Assembly: GCA_913056425.1 (NCBI GenBank)
Contig: CAJXLR010000010.1
Span: forward strand, 1 to 18,018
Length of the DNA stretch: 18,018 nt
Source: an uncultured Bacteroidota bacterium
GTDB lineage: Bacteria > Bacteroidota > Bacteroidia > NS11-12g > UBA9320
Direction of reading: 5' to 3'
Part shown: positions 14,490 through 18,018 of the stretch, piece after piece
How positions within the stretch are numbered: position 1 is the stretch's first letter
Layout: every line of letters begins with the position of its first letter
Notes under the pieces: model-generated
Databases searched by the model: none
What the model saw: only the letters and a program-made list of their open reading frames with translations
What the model was told of the DNA's origin: nothing
Made by a program: the position numbers and the translations under genes

Positions 14490-15320
14490 GTGTTATTGCA
14501 AAAAATCATACGTACCGTTTTTGGTCTCTTGGGCGTTTTAGCTCCACGACTAGGTGGCCGATTGGCGTACAAGCTTTTCTTTAAACCATTTCGATTGAAG
14601 TCGCACCTCAAAGACTTGGAGCTTAAGCAAGCTGCACGACAGTATGAGTTGAAAACCGATAGTGGCAAGCGCTTTCACTTTTGGGTTTGGGGTGAGGGAC
14701 CGGCAGTGATTTTAGCCCATGGTTGGAGCAGTAAAGGTCTTCATTATAGAAACTTCATACCGGAATTAAATCAACGCGGGTTTTCTGTTGTAATTCCGGA
14801 TTTTCCGGGTCATGTTGCTTCAGAGGGTAAATCAACTAACGTGCTCGAGTTTAAAGAATGCTTGATTAAAATAATATCGAGCTTGGATACAGAGGTTCAT
14901 ACCTTGGTGGGGCACTCACTGGGGGCAATGGCGTGCATACTGTTGCTCTCAGATAACGAGGTGAAAGTGAATAAACTGGTGGTTCACAACTCTGCGGTAT
15001 ACTCTGATACCATTATGACACGATTTATGGAGCAGATAAATGGTAACGCACGAATCGAGAAGCATTTGCGGGATTTGCTGCTCAAACGCTTTAACCAGTC
15101 ATTCGAATATTACTCGACCATAAAACGGATCAAAGAAGTAGAATCGATGCCCGAGGTTTTGGTAGTGGGCGATGAAGATGATATTGAAGTTCCGGTGAAC
15201 GAAGCGAAAGAACTTGCTGAGGCCACATCAGGAGAGCTATTGATTACGCAAGGTCTAGGCCACAACAATGGAATTAAGGATAAGGACGTTGTTCGGAGAG
15301 TAGCTGAGTTTATTGCATAA
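14490..15320 (+). CDS. alpha/beta hydrolase, second of a tandem pair
   Basis: This 276-residue protein starts at a GTG (14490); an in-frame stop (TAA, 14478-14480) leaves little choice, though TTG at 14496 is possible. The N-terminal 35 residues are a hydrophobic, basic stretch ('VFGLLGVLAPRLGGRLAYKLFFKPFR') seen here as two separate segments of residues 10-20 and 21-35, which looks like a membrane-associating helix. The hydrolase core has 'AHGWSS' (76-81), the nucleophile Ser143 in 'GHSLGA', the acid at Asp230 or Asp231 in 'GDEDDIEVP', and His258 in 'GLGHNN'. Substrate is unknown; lipid or acyl-ester substrates would fit. It shares the fold but little obvious sequence with the preceding hydrolase, so it is not a recent duplicate. 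A bidirectional terminator follows immediately. Confidence 0.85.
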   Translation: MLLQKIIRTVFGLLGVLAPRLGGRLAYKLFFKPFRLKSHLKDLELKQAARQYELKTDSGKRFHFWVWGEGPAVILAHGWSSKGLHYRNFIPELNQRGFSVVIPDFPGHVASEGKSTNVLEFKECLIKIISSLDTEVHTLVGHSLGAMACILLLSDNEVKVNKLVVHNSAVYSDTIMTRFMEQINGNARIEKHLRDLLLKRFNQSFEYYSTIKRIKEVESMPEVLVVGDEDDIEVPVNEAKELAEATSGELLITQGLGHNNGIKDKDVVRRVAEFIA

Positions 15321-15321
15321 A

Positions 15322-15345
15322 AAAACCGGGTCGGTGCCCGGTTTT
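15322..15345. terminator. bidirectional Rho-independent terminator
   Basis: The stem AAAACCGGG/CCCGGTTTT (15322-15330 with 15337-15345, loop TCGGTG) starts 1 bp after the hydrolase stop. It ends in a T run on the plus strand and in seven T residues on the minus strand. It therefore serves both the hydrolase pair and the converging DUF2795 gene. Confidence 0.9.
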
Positions 15346-15366
15346 ATCGTTTATGTTAATTCGTTT

Positions 15367-15588
15367 TTATAATTCATCTTCATTAAAGAAGTAATCATCT
15401 GTGGTGGGGTATTCACTCCACACTTCATCGATTGACTCGAAGGCCTCGCCATCGTCTTCAAGCTCCTGTAAGTTCTCTACCACCTCAAGCGGTGCCCCTG
15501 ATCGAATTGCGTAATCAATCAATTCGTCTTTTGAAGCCGGCCATGGAGCATCGTCCAAGTAAGAAGCTAATTCTAATGTCCAATACAT
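15367..15588 (-). CDS. DUF2795 small conserved protein
   Basis: The open frame extends up to 15639, but the start at the ATG at 15588 matches the conserved family N-terminus 'MYWTLELASYLDDAPWPASK' and gives 73 residues. The body continues 'DELIDYAIRSGAPLEVVENLQ', the DUF2795 core, and ends in a strongly acidic tail ('SEYPTTDDYFFNEDEL'). It has no signal peptide or membrane segment. The family is widespread in Bacteroidota as a stand-alone gene of this size; its function is unknown. It is transcribed from the minus strand, 167 bp downstream of rlmB, and stops 22 bp before a bidirectional terminator. Confidence 0.88.
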   Translation of the reverse strand: MYWTLELASYLDDAPWPASKDELIDYAIRSGAPLEVVENLQELEDDGEAFESIDEVWSEYPTTDDYFFNEDEL

Positions 15589-15687
15589 ACGCGTTAAATT
15601 TGATTGCCTTTGGTTCGCGAAAATAATTTTCTGCAGCAATTAAACAAGAAAAATAAAATTTAGTTTTTTGTTGCGTTTTTGGTGATG

Positions 15688-15695
15688 CAAAAATA
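15688..15695 (-). promoter_or_regulatory. possible -7 box for the DUF2795 gene
   Basis: TATTTTTG on the minus strand fits TAnnTTTG, 99 bp before the ATG at 15588. The nearest upstream TTTG (15708-15711) is only 12 bp away, shorter than usual, so the match is weak. Confidence 0.2.
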
Positions 15696-15755
15696 TCTAG
15701 TGTGCTACAAATCAGCAGCTTATGTATCCTGTAAACACGTTATGGGACTGTTAAA

Positions 15756-16490
15756 CTAGGCGTTAAACTGGAACATTGCGATAGCTCCGGCAACTGAAAC
15801 GTTCAAGGAATCAATGTTTTCTGAAATTTCTATGCGATATGTTTGGTCGCATAGAGCAAGTGCATTGGGGTGAATTCCCGTTTCCTCGTTACCCAAAATT
15901 AGGGCTGAGGGTCCTTCAGCCTTCATGTCACGAACCGAAGTATTTGCTTTCTCAGTGATGCCAATAATGCTCAAGCCAAAGTTTTTTAGCTCTCCCAAGG
16001 TACTGCTGAGATTTTTTGATTTGCAAACCGGTATTTTCATGAGTGCTCCCGCGGATGCTTTCACTGCATCCTCATGTAGTAGAGCACTTCCTTTATGTGG
16101 AACAAGAATGCCATCAAAACCAAATGCTAGAGCGCTCCGACTTAATGCACCAAAATTGCGAACATCGGTAATTCCATCCAGCACAAGGATTTTAGGGTCT
16201 CTGCCTTCCTCAAAACATCGTGTAACTACTTCCTCAACTTGAACCTCCGGTAGGATGCTCAAGAAGGCTACAACACCTTGATGATTCTTCCGACACAGTC
16301 GATTAATCTTCTGAATGGGTACATGATGAACCGGGAGTCGGTTTTCTTTTATGAGTGCGTTGAGGTCTTTGAGCGTATCACTTTTTTCAGTTTTCTGAAT
16401 ATAGATACGCTCAAAGCTCTTTCCGCTTGTGATCGCCTCTTCTACTGCGTGAACGCCGTAGATGAGTTGTTTATCTTGATGATTCGACAC
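15756..16490 (-). CDS. rlmB: 23S rRNA (guanosine-2'-O-)-methyltransferase RlmB
   Basis: This 244-residue SpoU/TrmH-family enzyme is expected to 2'-O-methylate G2251 (E. coli numbering) in the peptidyl-transferase loop of 23S rRNA using S-adenosylmethionine. The N-terminal substrate-binding domain begins 'LIYGVHAVEEAI' and includes 'KNHQGVVAFLS'. The SPOUT domain has motif 1 'DGITDVRNFGALSRSA', motif 2 'LILGNEETGI' and motif 3 'ISENIDSLNVSVAGAIAMF', which builds the knotted SAM site. The length equals E. coli RlmB (243). The start is a GTG at 16490, three bases after the TAA of the DUF2723 gene, so the two are cotranscribed. RlmB and TrmH-like paralogues are similar, but the N-terminal domain favours RlmB. 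Confidence 0.92.
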   Translation of the reverse strand: MSNHQDKQLIYGVHAVEEAITSGKSFERIYIQKTEKSDTLKDLNALIKENRLPVHHVPIQKINRLCRKNHQGVVAFLSILPEVQVEEVVTRCFEEGRDPKILVLDGITDVRNFGALSRSALAFGFDGILVPHKGSALLHEDAVKASAGALMKIPVCKSKNLSSTLGELKNFGLSIIGITEKANTSVRDMKAEGPSALILGNEETGIHPNALALCDQTYRIEISENIDSLNVSVAGAIAMFQFNA

Positions 16491-16493
16491 GTG

Positions 16494-18018
16494 TTATTGG
16501 AATCGTGCCTGAAGCATTTGCAATTGCGATGCTGAAGCTGTGTCTTGGAGTCTTAAAGACGAACCAATACTTTGCTGAACATCACGTTTCTTTTGATCGA
16601 GTTTGTCGCGACCAATTCTCTTGAACCTGCGGTCTTTACTACGAGCCATTTCAGAGAAGTAAGCTGTTTCTTCTTTCAACTCTTTTACATTTTTCGCAAG
16701 AAGCTCTTTTGCAAGTTCTTCCTCACCGTTGGAACCCAACATGTCTATGTAATAAGTTCGTATGTACGAGTCCATTGGAAGTATTGATTCAGGTATAACT
16801 TCGAGTGACTTTTTCAGTAACTCAGCCGCTTTGTCGTTGTCGCCTCGGAAGGCAAAACGTTGTGCAACTTGAACAAAAAGTACACGTAAGTTACGAGGCA
16901 CCAAGGTGGCTTTATGATCTAAGAACATTTCACCTTTGTCCATATTACCCCAAACGAAATCGTTCATCAATCGATCGTACAACAAATCTGGATTGGTGAG
17001 TCCACGGTAGGCGCCCCAATCGTGCTCCATTGGCGTTAAGCGATAGGTCAAACCTTCGTGGCGTAAGTAACGCTCCAGACCGGCATATGTGTCGTCACCC
17101 GTAGTTGTGGTGAAGTAAATAGGTCGCTTCCATCCTTGCTCGGCATTGGTCGCAATGATGTCTAACATCACGATAGATCCTTTGAGTAATCGACTGCCCA
17201 ACGTGAATTTGAGGTTGTCTACAATTGGAAGTGAATCATTTTTATGAATCAAACCATTACCGGCTGTCTGTACTGCGTTTTTATCTACCGGAATATACAC
17301 GTTGCGTGTTGGCAGGTAATTTTCCATGTCTCCATCTGAGAATATACCACCCTGCGCTTTGTGCTTTGGGTCGTCACTCGTCATGAATGCCAATACCTGG
17401 CTCAGTTTATAGTAATCCTTGTCATTAAAGAATGGATTGTCCGGGTTGTATGAAATTCCATCACGCTCACCATCACGAAGTTTTTCTGCCGGTATAATCG
17501 ACATTGGTAATGGGTCTGAATCGTAATACTTGCGAGTGAGTGCTTGCGCATAGTATTCTGTGCTCAATAGACTCAAGTTGATGATTCGTACATCCGAACG
17601 GTATCCCTCAACATTTTGGATATACCACAACGGATATGTATCGTTATCTCCATTCGTGAAAAGGATAGCGTTTTCATCGCATGAGTTGAGATAATCCTTA
17701 GCGAAACTGTAACCTAAGTATCGGTCAGATCTGTCGTGATCGTCCCAGTTTTCAGTCCCCATTAAGTAGGGAGCGGTTAAACACAAAACTGTGGCCACCG
17801 CAGGTGCTAGAGCACCGGACAAGAATCGTTTGAGTGCATCAGCAATCGCGAGTACTGCCAGTCCAATCCAAATACAGAAGGTTTGATACGAACCGACGTT
17901 GGTATAGTCTCGTTCACGAGGCTCCAATGGAGGCTGATTTAGGTAGATTACAATGAAAATACCCGTGAAGATAAATAGTACTGTCACTACAGACGCATCG
18001 TACTTCTGCTTCTTGTAC
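16494..18018 (-). CDS. DUF2723 membrane protein (GT-C-like), C-terminal half; 5' end outside window
   Basis: The frame is open through base 18017 (KKQKYDASVV), and the GTG at 17987 is internal, so the N-terminal half, with most membrane helices and the expected catalytic site, is outside the window. The visible 507 residues start with hydrophobic segments ('TVLFIFTGIFIVIYL', 'FCIWIGLAVLAIADAL', 'APAVATVLCLTAPYLMG'). The conserved DUF2723 block follows: 'NWDDHDRSDRYLGY', 'AILFTNGDNDTYPLWYIQ' and 'DVRIINLSLLST'. A large C-terminal domain ends in a helical, TPR-like region ('DNDKAAELLKKSLEVIPES'). DUF2723 proteins are usually about 1,000 residues in Bacteroidota and are regarded as GT-C-type glycosyltransferases using lipid-linked sugars; a role in protein or envelope glycosylation is inferred. 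It is followed after three bases by rlmB. Confidence 0.88.
   Translation of the reverse strand, partial: YKKQKYDASVVTVLFIFTGIFIVIYLNQPPLEPRERDYTNVGSYQTFCIWIGLAVLAIADALKRFLSGALAPAVATVLCLTAPYLMGTENWDDHDRSDRYLGYSFAKDYLNSCDENAILFTNGDNDTYPLWYIQNVEGYRSDVRIINLSLLSTEYYAQALTRKYYDSDPLPMSIIPAEKLRDGERDGISYNPDNPFFNDKDYYKLSQVLAFMTSDDPKHKAQGGIFSDGDMENYLPTRNVYIPVDKNAVQTAGNGLIHKNDSLPIVDNLKFTLGSRLLKGSIVMLDIIATNAEQGWKRPIYFTTTTGDDTYAGLERYLRHEGLTYRLTPMEHDWGAYRGLTNPDLLYDRLMNDFVWGNMDKGEMFLDHKATLVPRNLRVLFVQVAQRFAFRGDNDKAAELLKKSLEVIPESILPMDSYIRTYYIDMLGSNGEEELAKELLAKNVKELKEETAYFSEMARSKDRRFKRIGRDKLDQKKRDVQQSIGSSLRLQDTASASQLQMLQARFQ

Noticed and set aside
15589..15639. N-terminal extension of the DUF2795 protein
   Set aside because: The conserved family sequence begins at MYWTLEL, the ATG at 15588.

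Overview
The window looks like chromosomal DNA of a Flavobacteriales-type Bacteroidota. The reasons are: two large exported proteins with C-terminal type IX secretion (T9SS) sorting domains, family-specific small proteins (DUF4834-like, DUF2795), a DUF2723 membrane glycosyltransferase, a carbamoyl-phosphate synthase large subunit without its allosteric domain, almost no Shine-Dalgarno sequences, several GTG starts, and TAnnTTTG-type promoter boxes. No phage, transposon, CRISPR, rRNA or tRNA is visible. Most of it is ordinary core and cell-envelope gene content.

Layout. (1) 1-4494, plus strand: the C-terminal part of a sortilin/BNR beta-propeller T9SS cargo protein, then a beta-carbonic anhydrase, then a bestrophin-family channel whose start codon overlaps the carbonic anhydrase stop (TAATG). 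(2) 9887-4496, minus strand: a tightly packed run of an LpxH-like metallophosphoesterase, a MurG/MGDG-synthase-like glycosyltransferase (GTG start), a cytoplasmic GH1 glycosidase overlapping the glycosyltransferase by 32 bp, and a LamG protein with six two-cysteine repeats and a T9SS tail. The two groups converge with one base between stop codons. (3) 9888-10528: a 640-bp region that is mostly non-coding. It holds palindromic sites, a likely 48-residue small membrane or exported peptide, a strong minus-strand terminator, and a set of hairpins downstream of the carB operon. (4) 13598-10529, minus strand: carB followed after one base by a DUF4834-like gene. (5) 13655-15320, plus strand: two tandem alpha/beta hydrolases, divergent from carB and closed by a bidirectional terminator. 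(6) 18018-15367, minus strand: the C-terminal half of a DUF2723 protein, rlmB three bases later, and a DUF2795 gene.

How the genes may work together. The carbonic anhydrase and bestrophin are probably made as a coupled CO2/bicarbonate module. The phosphoesterase, glycosyltransferase and GH1 enzyme may form a glycolipid or lipid A-related pathway, though their substrates cannot be read from sequence. The most unexplained stretch is 10112-10470, with consecutive RNA hairpins, an intrinsic terminator, and a small peptide gene starting 22 bases beyond the terminator's T run. This could be a 3'-UTR-derived small RNA or an attenuator-like leader.
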